Assembly (NCBI GenBank): GCA_027625915.1
Contig: JANTQA010000023.1
Coordinates: 186,001-250,000, forward strand
Source: Anaeramoeba flamelloides
Taxonomy: Eukaryota > Metamonada > Anaeramoebidae
Direction of reading: 5' to 3'
Length of the DNA: 64,000 nt
Shown: piece by piece, positions 1-11,176 of the stretch
Layout of the letters: every line of letters begins with the position of its first letter
Position numbering within the stretch: the stretch's first letter is position 1
The notes under the pieces: model-generated
Database searches by the model: none
What the model saw: the letters and a program-made list of their open reading frames with translations, nothing else
Told to the model about the DNA's origin: nothing
Program-made: the position numbers and the translations under genes

Positions 1-1439
1 GTCATTCATTAAATTTAATTATTGTTTTCATTGAAATAAAAAAATTTTTCCTTTTTTTTGCTTTCTTGAAAGTAACTTTTTTTCAACTTTTCGCAAAAAT
101 AAAAAAAATAAAAAAAATATGAACAAGAAAGCAAAAACATGTTATGTTTGTCGTATATATACAATAATAATCTTATAATTAAACCTGAAAAGCTTTTTTT
201 TTGGATTTGCATGAAAAATCAGTTTGATTCGTAAAAAATATGCAATATATGCTTTACTCAAAATAAAAGATTTGCTTCTTATCCTTGTACCAATCTTATT
301 TTCCTTGAAACTACTTTTTGTGTTTACACTCTTTTGTTTTTGTGAAATTTGAAGTTTTAAAAAGTTGTCTCAAATTACCAATCTAACAGTTTTTGTTAGT
401 GTCAAAAAAAAATATTAGAAACAAATAAGAACTATTTATTTAAAAAGTAATTATTGATAAAACAAATTAAGTTCTTTATAGAGTCAAGTTGGATGAACAG
501 AAGTGAAAGAGAAAATAATCACCAGTTTGAAATCATTTTTTCGTTAATCAAAATGAGAATAAAGATTATTTTTGAGAAAATAATTAAATCCAAAATTAAT
601 CAAAAAATTCTCAACAGTTAAAGAAATTATTTTAAAAAAATTTTCGAAAAATCACTTTTTTTATTTATTTATTGTGAGAAAGGAGTAATCAAAGAAAATT
701 TACTAAATAAAAAAGAGAAGAAGAAAAATAATTAAAACATTAAAGAAAAAAAATGTTATATCATTTACATGACCAAATTAAAAATTATCCACTGTTGTTA
801 GATTTTACAGGATTTGAAAGGATTGAGTAAAATCCTTGATTTTACTAAATTCTTTCGAATTCTAGAAAACTGCCGTTAGTTTTTTTTGATTTGAGAAATT
901 AAAAGAAAATTTTTGAAATTTTCTTTTTATTTTTCAAATTAAAAAAAACCGCCTTTAGGTTTTCCAGAATTTAAAAGAATAGAGCAAAAACAAAGATTTT
1001 ACTATATTCTTTTGAATTCTGGAAAACCTAGGCACTTGAAGGCACTCTTCGGCACTTGAACACACGTCCCCAGAAACAGGAGGAGTAAAAACCCGATAGA
1101 AAGATTATTAATAATAAGATTCCACAAATTGTGATTAATAAATTGGTATTCCTCCACTCCGAAAAGTTGGACACTATGTACCGGAATTTGTATATTTTTT
1201 TACTATTTTAGGAATTTTTTATTTTCAATTTTTTTATTTTCAATTTTACTTGATTACCTTAAGTTTTCTAACCATAAAATTCACTTTTTTTAACTTATTA
1301 TAAAATTTAAAAAAAAACAAGAACTTAAAGTTCTAACATTGAAAAAAACTTTTTTTTTATCAATTTTAAGCATATTTCTAGATAAGGATTCCTTTATTTA
1401 TAAATTGGTAAAAAAAAAGTAATAGAGACTAGTATTTAA
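1..1439. mobile_element. TTAA family 1 element, copy 1 (enters from left)
   Basis: Bases 1-600 and about 1290-1439 match the reverse complement of the complete copy at 24529-25476. The right terminus at 1425-1439 reads GAGACTAGTATTTAA, a worn version of GACTAGTCCCTTAA. The left end lies outside the window. The copy is split by an inserted LINE 3' tail at about 660-1190. No coding capacity is visible; the short ORFs here are AT-rich noise. Confidence 0.65.
660..1190 (-). mobile_element. LINE 3'-end fragment with hairpin array 1
   Basis: It begins on the left with a (TTTA)n run followed by GAGAAAGGAGTAAT, exactly as at 56885-56915. Three tandem stem-loops follow (about 790-1030), separated by spacers of the CCGCCGTTAG type, then direct repeats of the GGCACTTGA type near 1030-1070. 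On the minus strand this is a LINE 3' end with an (AAAT)n tail. It interrupts the family 1 element described above. The right boundary (about 1190) is approximate. Confidence 0.5.
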
Positions 1440-1641
1440 CTTATTGAAATAAATTGTAAATTGATTATTTTACAATTGGAATATACCAAAATTGCGATTA
1501 TTTACAAGAAAAAAAATAATTTTATAATTTGTCTCTGGAATCAGGTCTAAACATACAAAACATTGGCATATGTGCTGATAGTTTGTTATGTATATCAAAA
1601 AAAAAAAAAAAAAAATGTTCAATAGAATAAAAAATATGTAT

Positions 1642-1843
1642 TACAGTCAGTTTCACTTTTAAGGCACAAACTTTCAATGAAATTTAAGTCACAAAAAAAT
1701 CTCAAATTAAGGCACAAAATTTGGAATTTTTTTTTTTTACAATTTATTTTTACTAGAATTTGAATTTTGTGCCTTAATTTGAGATTTTTATTGTGCCTTA
1801 AATTTCGTTGAAAGTTTGTTACTTAAAAGTGAAACTGACTGTA
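1642..1843. mobile_element. M1 palindromic MITE, copy a
   Basis: It starts TA-CAGTCAGTTTCACTTTTAAG and ends with the reverse complement followed by TA. The arms are about 80 bp each and carry repeated AAGGCACAAA blocks around a short A/T-rich loop. TA flanks and CAGT ends suit a non-autonomous Tc1/mariner element. It sits in the left arm of palindrome P; the right arm near 2320 preserves the empty site. Confidence 0.8.
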
Positions 1844-2035
1844 GTCAAAAATGACAATTTTTACCCAAATATACAAATTTTGAAATTAGGGAATTTTCAA
1901 AATTTTCGAATATTTGTGATTTATTTAACATTTTTTTTAACATTTTCATTTTTATTTAACATTTTATTTAACATTTTATTTAACATTTTATTTAACATTT
2001 TTTATTTAACATTTTGATTTAACATTTTATATGGA

Positions 2036-2215
2036 TATGTATGGTAGTGTAGGTAGGGTAGGTAGGGTAAGTTAGAGAGTGTTAGAATTGTGTATGGTAA
2101 GTAGGTTAGTTTTGTTAGGGTTAGGAGGATCTGATGAGTAAGTTAGGAACGAATGTGGTAGTGTGGGTCACTCAACTAAAATATACTAATCCTACCTAAC
2201 CCATCCCTATAAAAT
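2036..2215 (+). repeat. G-rich, telomere-like spacer
   Basis: The plus strand changes abruptly to G/T-rich sequence with TAGGGTAGGTAGGGTAAG-type runs, TTAGGGTTAGG near 2118 and GTGTGGGT, then a short C-rich block (CCTACCTAACCCATCCC). It lies between the arms of palindrome P and is preceded by five or more ATTTAACATTTT units. It may be a degenerate telomere-type repeat or a G-quadruplex-forming core. No gene is seen. Confidence 0.45.
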
Positions 2216-2472
2216 GTTAAATAAAATTTTAAATAAATCACAAATATACACAAATTTTGAAAATTTTGAAAATTTCAAAATTTGTATATTTGGGTAAAAA
2301 TTGTCATTTTTGACCAATTCATATTTTTTATTCTATTGAACAATTTTTTTTTTTTTTTTTTGATATACATAACAAACTATCAGCACCTATGTCTATGTTT
2401 TGTATGTTTAGACCAGATTCCAGTGACCAAATAAAATAAAATTGTTTTTCTCGCAAATAAACGCATTTTTAG

Positions 2473-3019
2473 AAATTTACGATTTTTAATAAATTATTAA
2501 TAGTTCAATCTTAATTTATTTAGTGAAATATTGACGAAATAAAGAATAAATGTCTCGATATACTTTAAAACCATTTCTAAAATTTTTGAAAGATTTTCAA
2601 ACAAATAAAACAAATTTAAATAAATAAATCTAATAAAAAAAAATAATAGAAATCTTATCAAATAATTTATTGAAATATTAACCGTTCATTATTTATACCC
2701 CTCAGATTTGAAAAAATTATTCTTGAACAAGTTTAAAATATGATAGTATCAAAAACAGAGTGCTTTTTCAGAAAAAAATTGATTATAGTTCCAAATAAAT
2801 AAAATTAAATTGAGTTGGTGAAATTGGATATGTATGGATTAATTTATACTAAATTTATTTTATTGAGAACAACTTTTAAAGAAAACTTGAATATCAAATG
2901 GTTATATTTTGTTTTTTTTTTCGAATTCTGTAGCAAAATCCCCGAAGATAAAAAAAAAAAAAAAAATTGGCTGTGTAATTAGCTTTTCTAAACTAAAATT
3001 CAAAATTTTTAACACAGGT
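2473..3019. other. Non-coding AT-rich interval
   Basis: Homopolymer-rich sequence with no ORF, palindrome or match to other parts of the window that I can see. Confidence 0.4.
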
Positions 3020-3330
3020 AAAAAGGATAAAAAACTCACAATAATATAATTTCATTAACTTTGGATATAATTTTGATTTTTGTTCGTATTTGAATCATTT
3101 TTTATTTTTTCTATTTTTTTTTGTTTGTATTTGGTTTTTACCATTACATAATATTTTTCTAAAAAATCAAAAAAACAATTTTGGAATGATTGATTTAAAG
3201 TCAAAGTTGAGTTCTTTAAATAGAATAACTCAAATAAAATAAGTTGATCCGATCTCATCTGTGATCGATCAATAATTGTAAGTAGAATTTCTACAAATTT
3301 ACCAATACATTTTTTTGTAATGGGTTGAAT
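3020..3330 (-). mobile_element. V-type DNA transposon relic, partial
   Basis: On the minus strand it resembles parts of V copies at 42330-42861 and 62190-62660. All three can be read as a peptide of the form KKCIGKFVEI-TI-DRS followed by a basic tail. The shared frame suggests decayed coding sequence, perhaps a transposase, but the family is not identified. No terminal repeat is clear in this copy. Confidence 0.35.
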
Positions 3331-3339
3331 AGATAAATA

Positions 3340-3600
3340 TAAAGATGGGGAAACAGGAGTAAATTCTAAATTATGCCCATGTTGTAACCAAAAAATTGAT
3401 GACATTGACCACTTTATTTGGGACTGTGAAAAATATGAGATAACCAGAAAACACTGGATAAAACAAAAAAAAAAAATCAAAATTTTGAACCTATGAAGAA
3501 TAGTCAAAAAAAAACGTAAGATGAATTATTGAGGAAAATGAACATTTAGGAAATCTGTAACATTACATTAGAATTTCTTCTTACCAACATAACTCAACAG
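3340..3600 (+). mobile_element. LINE C-terminal zinc-finger fragment (L0)
   Basis: Reading from 3362 on the plus strand gives N-S-K-L-C-P-C-C-N, then IDDIDHFIWDCEKYE. This is the CX2C...HX4C finger with the D-H-F-hydrophobic-W-x-C core also found in the LINE copies at about 9930 (+) and 22190-22240 (-). Only this C-terminal piece is recognisable. The long minus-strand ORF here is a shadow of it. Confidence 0.55.
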
Positions 3601-4271
3601 GTAATTAGGAAAAAGGAGCTCAAGACTAAAATAAAACCTATCAACAAATTCATTTAAACCAGAAAATTTCAGGTTTCTCTAACAATTATTTTAAACCTCT
3701 TTATTTATTTCCACTCTTCATTCTTTTCTATCAATCATTTTTTTACAAATCCTTAATTTTTACTCTTTCTTGTTTTAGAACAATAAATTAAGATTCAAAT
3801 ATTTCTGATGACTGTATCTATTATATACTCTTTGGAATAGAAGTCTCAAATTTAGTCACGAAAGAAGTTATGAATTGACTCACTTCAAAATTCTCTCTTT
3901 AACAGATTAGATGAGTCTCATCTAACCCTGAACAATAAATCCAAAACATTTTTTAGTTAGCCCATCTTTAAAATTTTCCATACAGCTGAGATTTATTTTG
4001 ATTGGTAATTATTTAATGTTTGTTTTTTTTAAACATTGTAAACTATTAATAATTGTAAACATTTCAATTGATTCTAATTTGGTATTTCTTCTTGGAATGT
4101 ATTTAATAAGATTGTTTTTCTCAAAAATTAAATTAAGATGTTCAAAATTTTGAATTAGAGTTTATAATTGAGAATCATTTAACTGGTTTAAATTATTTTT
4201 ACTGATTGGAACATTGTTTTGTAGTTCTCAGAGGGTACATTTAATCTGGGATATCCTGATCAAAATTTGGA
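3601..4271. other. Non-coding AT-rich interval
   Basis: No ORF of note, no clear terminal repeats and no recognisable repeat match. It may be old, diverged repeat sequence. Confidence 0.35.
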
Positions 4272-4455
4272 TTAAGGGACTTATCTATATTAAATTTTTT
4301 TACCTAAAATTTAATAGCGATGGATAACAATTTTTTGGCATTTACTTTAATTTAAACACCCCTGTTTATTTTTCAATATTAAACATTTTTCTAGATCAGG
4401 AATCCATTATTTAGAAATTGGTCCAAATTAAAAATAGTGGGAACTAGTCTCTTAA
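4272..4455. mobile_element. TTAA family 1 element, internally deleted
   Basis: It starts TTAAGGGACTTATC and ends GAACTAGTCTCTTAA. The right 90 bases match the matching end of copies at 1-1439 and 24529-25476, including the block around AGGAATCCATTATTTAG. At 184 bp against about 950 bp it is an internal-deletion derivative that kept both ends. Confidence 0.6.
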
Positions 4456-4777
4456 AAAAAAATCGAAAAACATGACACAGACCTTTCACATAGAAAAAGA
4501 ATTAAAAGAAATCAAAGTGTATTTTATTTGATTTAAAATTTATCTAATAGTTCCAAATACAATTTCTGATGAATTTGAAAAAGATCAAGTTCTTCATTAA
4601 CGAACTTTATTGTTGTTTTTTTTAGTTTTGAAAAATGTTAACTAAAATGAATTTTTTTTTCTCCTTTTATAGTTGATAATATCGAACTTTTTCCAAAATA
4701 CCATAAAAGTTCACTGTAAAATAAGTTAGTGATCAAGTGGAGCATAATTAGTAGACATTTTCAAAGTGATCGCTTTT

Positions 4778-5104
4778 TTATATTTTTTGAAAATAGATAG
4801 TATTTTCAGGTTGGTATAACTTAAGTGACCAATTTCTCGCTTCCATAAAATCGATGGTGGCTGCTAACCAAACGTTCTGCAACTTATGGTATGTCCATTT
4901 TTCATCCAAAGTAAGTAGGACTTCAAGCCATTGCCCATTGGTTTGTTGAAAGTCTTTGCTCGGTTTTTTTTTCAACTTGAAACGATCCATTAAATAATCT
5001 AAATATTCGTCGGCAAGATCCTCCAGTTGAAGAGAAACCACGATTGTAAAATCGAAAGGCCGACTTGATCCCCCAGTTAAAGTTTTCATCCAGACTGTTG
5101 TCAT
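4778..5104 (-). CDS. Unrecognised 108-aa protein
   Basis: An ATG at 5102-5104 opens a 108-codon frame ending in TAA. Codon use and base composition are clearly richer than the flanks, and the peptide is balanced, with Trp at several positions, charged residues and no homopolymers, so I take it as a real gene. It starts MTTVWMKTLTGG and has an acidic-hydrophobic helix (LEDLADEYLDYLMDRF, about residues 28-43) followed by LKKKPSK. There is no signal peptide and no membrane segment. I do not recognise the family. It may be a complete small protein or the last exon of a larger gene. A divergent small ORF starts about 160 bases upstream. Confidence 0.5.
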   Translation of the reverse strand: MTTVWMKTLTGGSSRPFDFTIVVSLQLEDLADEYLDYLMDRFKLKKKPSKDFQQTNGQWLEVLLTLDEKWTYHKLQNVWLAATIDFMEARNWSLKLYQPENTIYFQKI

Positions 5105-5265
5105 TTGTTTTATTTATTTTGTTGTTCAAAGATAGATTGAAAATAATGAACATTAAATTCCGATAAATGTCGGTTTTTATTCTTATTCATTGATTGAAAT
5201 AATTGGATTTTGTTTGTTTTTCTTTTTATTTGACATTGTAGTGTTTATTTGAAGAAGGATTGAGG

Positions 5266-5478
5266 ATGGAAAATTCGAGAATTATTTTTCATTTTAGAAC
5301 AAAAACAAAACAAGAAAAATTAAAAAAATTTTCGTTGAGAATCTTTTCAAACAAAAATGAAGATACAGGAAGTTTACTTTCTAAAATTGTGATTCTTGTC
5401 AAAAATGATCAATATTTTTGGAAAAATGTTTTAATTCGAAAATTTAAAAAAGAAGAAAAATTTAAAAATGTAGAATAA
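5266..5478 (+). CDS. Doubtful 70-aa ORF divergent from 4778-5104
   Basis: The first ATG of this frame is at 5266, giving MENSRIIFHF and a Lys/Phe-rich peptide that ends in TAG-free open sequence to TAA at 5476-5478. The gap of about 160 bases to the divergent gene could hold a shared promoter. The composition (many Lys and Phe) is close to what AT-rich noise gives, and there is no recognisable domain. It could be an unrelated chance ORF. Confidence 0.2.
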   Translation: MENSRIIFHFRTKTKQEKLKKFSLRIFSNKNEDTGSLLSKIVILVKNDQYFWKNVLIRKFKKEEKFKNVE

Positions 5479-5743
5479 TTAAAAATCATCCAATACACAA
5501 TTTTGGTCAAACAAATGTTGGACTTGATTTATTTCATTTGAGATTTTTTTGAGAAATAAATTTTGAATGATTTTTGAATGAGAATTTTTATTTCAAATGA
5601 TTTTGTTAATTATTGGTTAAGGGGGTAAGTACATTTTTCGTTTTTTGAGTTTGAAGTTTATTAGGAATTGAATCAATAAAATCAAGATCTTTAGCCAAAC
5701 ACATTGAGATCATTAATAAATACCAGAGTTTCAGATATCCTAG

Positions 5744-6237
5744 TATAGTAAGGAAAAAAATACCGGACATGAAAAAAATCCCTGAAAAGATTTTTAATTG
5801 TGAGTATTAGTAAAATTTTTGTCTAATTTCAATGAAATCCTTATTATAAATAACCAATTTTTTTATGAGATTAGTAATAAACCTACCGAAAGTCCATCAA
5901 AGTAAGGTGTCTCTAGAATACTAGAGTAATTGTTTGATAGCCATATGTTGATCAACTTTTTTCAAAAAACAATCCAGTTTTATTGAGGTTTACTAGAGTT
6001 TGGAAAATGATAATTTTTCTTCTTGTTTTTTGATTGATTGAATGCTGTTTTGAACAAGTGTGATTTCATCAATCATCATTCTAATAAGTGGGGGAGTTAT
6101 AATTGAAAAAATTTCGATTCTTAAAAAAAGGAATTTGATTGTAAATAAATGAAATTACACAATAATTTTACTAATATTCACAATTAAAAATCTTGTACGG
6201 GATTTTTTTCATGTCCGGTATTTTTTTCACTGCTCTA
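5744..6237. mobile_element. S family MITE, copy 1
   Basis: TA-flanked, about 494 bp. The inner ends read ATACCGGACATGAAAAAAATCC on the left and the complement with CATGTCCGGTATTTTTTTCACTGCTC on the right (split here: CATGTCCGGTATTTTTTTC, then ACTGCTC-TA). It is very similar to 27234-27721 and 50486-50997. CAGTG-type ends and a TA target suggest a non-autonomous Tc1/mariner element. No ORF. Confidence 0.75.
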
Positions 6238-7109
6238 TAAGATATTTTAATACCAATAAAAAAACCGAAATCTAAAGAATTAAAAAAATTGATTCAAAAA
6301 AAAAGAAAAAAAATCATTTTTTTCTTGATCTTATCTATAACCTTTGACACAATTACTTATTTTTTATTTTGTTTTATTTTTAATTCTTTTATGAAAATAA
6401 TTTTGTTTGGAAAATTTTTGATAAACAAATTACTGTTTATTTCTAAAGAATTACGAAAATGAATTTAAAAATTCTATTTTCATTTAATTCATCTAATTTT
6501 AGTTTTAGTTCAGAAGATCAGATTATTTTTAATACTTCTTGAGTTTAAGGGTTTATTGGACAAATTGGTTTGTTTTTATAATTATTTATTTTCCATTAAA
6601 ATGAGAACTCAAATTAATTCTGAAATCTGATGGAATTTTTTCTTGAATTTTTCAATTATTTTGATTTGAATCATTTGTAACTGTTTTTTTGATTCCTAGA
6701 ATTCAACCTTTTTATTTTAATTTTTGAAATAGTATTTTTGAGATTGCTTTTTTTGAAAAAATATTTGAAAAAAGAATTTTGAAAGCAAATTTGTAAAAAA
6801 ATGTTTTTTACAATAATAATAAATAGTAAAGGGGGCCAGAAATTCAAGAAAAAAATAGTTTGTATTCATACAAAATAAGAAGATAAAGAAAATCAATCTT
6901 CGAAAATAGGCTTTTAATAGATTATTTTTTTTTCTTTCATATTTGATTTCAACAAATTTATTTGTAATGGTTATCTTTCTAGTTTAGTCTTCTAAAAGAA
7001 AAGATTGGTTTCAAATACACCCATTTTCGGGTCTATTTTTTTGTTTTACTCTTTGATTAATTTCAATCGTTCATATAAACACATCTATAGATCTAAAACC
7101 TAATTGTAA

Positions 7110-7309
7110 TACAGTCAGTTTCACTTTTAAGGCACAAACTTTCAACAAAATTTAAGGCACAATTAAAATCTCAAATTAAGGCGTAAAATTCAGTTTCTAG
7201 TAAAAATAAATTGTAAAAAAAAAATTACAAATTTTGTTCCTTAATTTGAGATTTTTTTGTGTCTAAAATTTAGTTGAAAGTTTGTGCCTTAAAAGTGGAA
7301 CTGACTGTA
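7110..7309. mobile_element. M1 palindromic MITE, copy b
   Basis: A full palindrome, TA-CAGTCAGTTTCAC to GTGGAACTGACTG-TA, inserted in TTAA element F. Confidence 0.8.
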
Positions 7310-8476
7310 AAACCAAAATATTTAATCAAAAAAAAAATGTTCAAAAAATTGAAAAATGAAAGATTCAACTCTGAATTACTTTGATTCTTTTCACTAATAG
7401 ACTAAGAACTAGAGTTTTGGTTTCAAAGTTTCAATATCTGGTGGCACTCAAAAAATATTTTTCAGTAATGTTCACACAATTAAAATTTTTCAAAATGGTA
7501 AAATGTACTTACTTCCTTAAAAAAAAAAACACTAAATTCTTTTAGAGGATTAATTGGAAATTAAAAGTGCACATTATGTCGTTTTTTTCGGGTAATGTTA
7601 GAGAAAAAAAAATTGTTTTAAATACCAACTCAATACAAAAAATTTAAAAAAAAAATTATTAAATATACCGATATTATTTATAAAGAAAATAAAAATGACC
7701 ATAAATTTTCTGCATATATTAAAAATATTTTGTCTAATCCAAACTTAATAAATCGGATCATAAAAAAAAAAAAAATAAAGAAGCTTGTAATAAAATTATT
7801 AATGTGATAAACTTAGTATTTATGGAAAACAAAACATTTTTGAAACAAATAACTTAATAAGGTCTAAAAAAAATGAAAATTATTTTAAATAATCAAAATA
7901 TGATTGATGAATATTTTGGTTATGTTAAAAAAAAATTCAATTGAACCTAGATAAAATTTTAGTTTATAAAAAATTTAATAATTAAAAATTTAAAAAATTA
8001 TAAAATTGATAATTTTTATCCCAATTAAAAAAAGTAAAAATACCATTAAAAATTTACAAAAACAAACCTATCAAAGGATTTAAAAAAATTGATTATTTAA
8101 AATATTCATTGTTAATGAAATTACTACTAATCCTGACCAAATTGAAAATAAAAAATATAAAAAGTATCTAATTATAATTCAGGACATATTTAATAATTGG
8201 TCATTTAATCCTCCTACTAATAATATTGAATATATTAAAAAATATTCAATTTTGTTTCTACACAAAAAAGGGAAATGAAGGGGTAGCTTTGAATTATCGA
8301 CCAATTTCAATTAAAAAAAGTTTACCAAGATTATTTCTTTATAATGTTATAAAAACTACTCATTTAACCTTGTTTGGAATATATTTAAACAATAACAATT
8401 TTGATTTAAAAAAAAAAAATGAAACCCGAATTTTAGTATTAAATTTCAAAAATGCTTATTATAAGATAAAATCAAA

Positions 8477-8880
8477 TACAGTCAGTTTCAAACTTAAGGA
8501 CACAAACTTTCAACGAAATTTAAGGCACAAAAAAAAATCTCAAATTAAGGAACAGTATTTATAATTTTTACAATTACAATTTATTTTACTACAGTCAGTT
8601 TCACTTTTAAGGCACAAACTTTCAACAAAATTTAAGGCACAAAAAAAAATCTCAAATTAAGGCACAAAATTCAAATTCTAGTAAAAATAAATTGTAAAAA
8701 AAAAAAATTCCAAATTTTGTGCCTTAATTTGAGATTTTTATTGTGCCCAAAATTTCATAGAAAGTTTGTGCCTTAAAAGTGAAACTGACTGTAAAATATG
8801 AATTTTGTGCATTAATTTGAGATTTTTTTGTGATTTAAATATGGTTGAAATTTTGTGCCTTAAAAGTGGATGTGACTGTA
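8477..8880. mobile_element. M1 MITE, outer older copy split by another M1
   Basis: The left half (8477-8589) begins TACAGTCAGTTTCAAAC. The right half (8794-8880) ends GTGGATGTGACTGTA. A younger, better-conserved M1 sits between them. The host is LINE L1. The same right half and the same inner junction recur in LINE L2 at 21679-21766. Confidence 0.75.
8590..8793. mobile_element. M1 MITE, inner copy
   Basis: A complete palindrome with TA at both ends (8590-8591 and 8792-8793), inserted in the loop of an older M1. It is closer to consensus than its host. Confidence 0.8.
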
Positions 8881-9579
8881 TTAAAAATTATACCTTTAAC
8901 ATCTATTGTCAAAAATTTACTGATGATTTAATATTAATTATAAAAGGAAATAAACTAAATTTAAATCAAAAATAAAATTCAATATATGAAATTATAACTC
9001 AATTTGGATTGAAACCCATAAAGTAAAACAGTAATTACTCAAGATATATCAAAATGTTATTTCAAAAGATTTAATAATTGGGTATTTATTTAGATAACAT
9101 TTCACATATAGTTTATAATTTAAAAAAATCTAAAGAAACATATAATAACTTTAAAAAATTGTTTAAGAACAATACTCTTAATAATAATTTGACAATTAGA
9201 TTATTTAAATCTTTTATATGTAAGTCGATTAAAATATGGATTAGAAATGTTTAATCATGAAATAAAAACTTTAAATTCTAAAAATTCTTGGATTAATTAA
9301 AACAAATAACTAAAATTTGCAAAATAAACAAAAACAGACCAATTCTTCTCGACAAACAGAATTTAAAATTGAAAATATATAATTTCAGTAAATTTATAAA
9401 AAATTTAAATTCAAAAAAAAAATTTAAAAGTTATCTCTTCTTTCATTAGAAAAATTCATAAAATTTAATGAACGAACTAACAATAAAATTAACTGGAATT
9501 CAAAAGATTTAATTGAATTAAAAAGCGAAATGTATAAATACACATATAATGAATTATTGAATTCTCCAAGTTAAAAATG

Positions 9580-9770
9580 TCATTAAGTTTTCCAAAATTT
9601 AAAAAAATTGAAGTAAATTTTTAATTTTTTTTTATTCTTTTGAATTCTGGAAAACCGCCCTTAGTTGTTTTTTTAATTTGGGAAATAAAAAGAAAATTCC
9701 GAAAATTTTCTTTTAATTTCAAAAATTAAAAAAAAACCTAGGCACTCTAGGACACTTGACGACATACCTC
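9580..9770 (+). repeat. LINE-associated hairpin array 2
   Basis: Two consecutive stem-loops: one paired by TTTTCC-AATTTAAAA with ATTCTTTTGAATTCTGGAAA, the next by TTAATTTGGGAAATAAAAAG with its complement. They are linked by CCGCCCTTAG and followed by CTAGGCACTCTAGGACACTT-type direct repeats. The array lies between the RT part and the zinc-finger part of L1. Confidence 0.6.
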
Positions 9771-10207
9771 CAAAAAAATTACTTAATATTAAGAAACCAA
9801 AATTCAATATTTATTTGAAACAAAAAAATATTTAAGTTATCCTTCAAGCTCAACAATCCTAAAAATCAGGACATTTACCAATTTCCTAAATAGATATTAC
9901 AAGGTAATAGATAATAATTCAAATAAATTTTGTCCTTTATGCCTGAAATATCAAAAGAAAGAAGTTATAGATTATATTGATCATTTTTTATGGGTCTGTC
10001 CTTTCAATGAAAATAATATATTAATATTTCTAAATAAATTAAATGAAAAAAACCTCTATGAATTAATTTTAAACCAAAACAGTTTAATGTTATTTTCATT
10101 GGTTAATAATCGTGAAATCTATGATTTTACTCTTAAATTTCTGAAAGCGGATTTAAGTATAAGGGCAACTAGAAGGTAATTTACACTTTTTCAATAATAA
10201 TAATAAT

Positions 10208-10727
10208 ATAAAAATGATTTTTTTTTTGAAAATGTTATTTTTGGAGGATTTTCTACAATACCAAACACTTTGTGGTGCTTTGATCAAAATTAATCTTTAT
10301 TTGAAAAAGACAAATAAATTGAACTAAAAAATTTTCAAATTTCCTCCAATTTGACATTCTAGGTGAAAATTGAAAACCCCCTCTATCTTATCCCCCATAT
10401 CACAAAAAAAAGATTTGAAAATTCTCAACAATGTGCCAGCTTTTTCAAATTATATTCTAACAGTGAAATTTCAAAAAAAAATCACTTTAATCGCAAACTC
10501 TTTAAAAAATTGTTTGTCATCTAGTATTTTCAAAATTTGGTATTAAAAATAATGTCTTGTTTTTCCTTCTTATATCTCACTGAATAGATCTTTGTGAGAT
10601 TTGCAAATTTCCCAAACCTTATTATATTGCACTAAAATACTTTAAATTTGAATTACGAACGTAGTCGTTAAGTTGACAAAATAAAACTGAAGCTAATTTT
10701 TTTCAACTTCTCTAAAGTTTAATCAAC
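10208..10727. other. Unassigned interval
   Basis: Mostly featureless AT-rich DNA. Near 10645-10663 it reads ACGTAGTCGTTAA, which looks like the outward end of another Q-type TTAA element facing left, but no partner end was found. Confidence 0.3.
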
Positions 10728-11176
10728 TTAAGGACTACGTTTGCAATTGAACAATTTGTATCAACACCTTTGGAGTGTTATCCAATCTTATTAAAAATAC
10801 AAAGTTGTGATCTTGGAAATATTTTCCAATTTGGATCAAAAAATTATTTTATGTGCCATTTTTTAAATGAAAAATTCAGAAGAAATTTTGAGATATGTGA
10901 ACTCGAACGCCTTGTTCAGTAACTGGAAAATGAAATTAAAAAATAATCACGATTTTTTAACATTAAAAACAAACTCTCAACAATCAAACACAACTTTCAA
11001 GCTAAATGATTGTATTATCAATGATTTTTGATCATTGAGTTACTTTGAATTGTTACATTGTCTCCACAAACCCTCCAACAGTTCCAGCCCTACTGAGAAA
11101 ATTTATAATAAGGCATAGAAATTAGTTGTCTATTATATAATTATGTTTTTTGAAATAGAAAATTCAATTTCTATCT

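Larger units (their letters stand above)
1486..2472. mobile_element. Long palindromic element P
   Basis: The left arm (1486-1641 plus 1844-2015) is the reverse complement of the right arm (about 2235-2472), with mismatches. Landmarks are TCTAAACATACAAAACAT near 1546 and its complement near 2397, and a poly-A/poly-T pair inside each arm. The left arm is split by an M1 insertion at a TA that is intact in the right arm. The centre is an unrelated G-rich stretch plus TTTAACATT repeats. No coding capacity. Confidence 0.65.
5617..7520. mobile_element. TTAA family 3 element F
   Basis: The ends are TTAAGGGGGTAAGTACATTT on the left and AAAATGTACTTACTTCCTTAA on the right, an inverted pair of about 20 bp. 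The right third matches G (47752-48971, opposite strand), H (13007-13504) and a diverged copy at 14150-14645. It carries two younger insertions, S (5744-6237) and M1 (7110-7309); without them it is about 1.2 kb, the size of G. No transposase frame is visible. Confidence 0.65.
7600..10207 (+). mobile_element. LINE relic L1 with RT and C-terminal finger
   Basis: Decayed plus-strand non-LTR retrotransposon. In order: a pre-RT region (about 7650-8200); LLHKKG...LNYRPISI (about 8260-8310), the RT entry motif; LNFKNAYYKI near 8440 at motif A, with Asn where Asp is expected; QKFTDDLILIIKG near 8910 at motif C; a hairpin array (9580-9770); and a CPLC...IDHFLWVC finger (about 9930-10000), then IRATRR-stop near 10165. 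The 3' end carries a short (AAT)n tail near 10190-10205. Many stops and frameshifts make it inactive. A nested pair of M1 elements sits between motifs A and C. The 5' limit is uncertain. Confidence 0.7.

Noticed and set aside
2036-2215. A true chromosome end
   Set aside because: The G-rich stretch is short, irregular and sits inside a palindromic element with normal sequence on both sides.
3055-3507. 150-codon minus-strand ORF as a gene
   Set aside because: Its plus-strand complement encodes the LINE C-terminal finger (CPCC...DHFIWDC) and the other end matches V repeats, so it is a shadow of repeat sequence.
5743-6240. S element as an IS-like element with its own transposase
   Set aside because: About 494 bp with no ORF and three similar copies; it is a MITE.
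9580-9770. Hairpin arrays as CRISPR-like repeats
   Set aside because: Modules are self-complementary stem-loops without regular identical repeats or unique spacers, in a eukaryotic LINE context.
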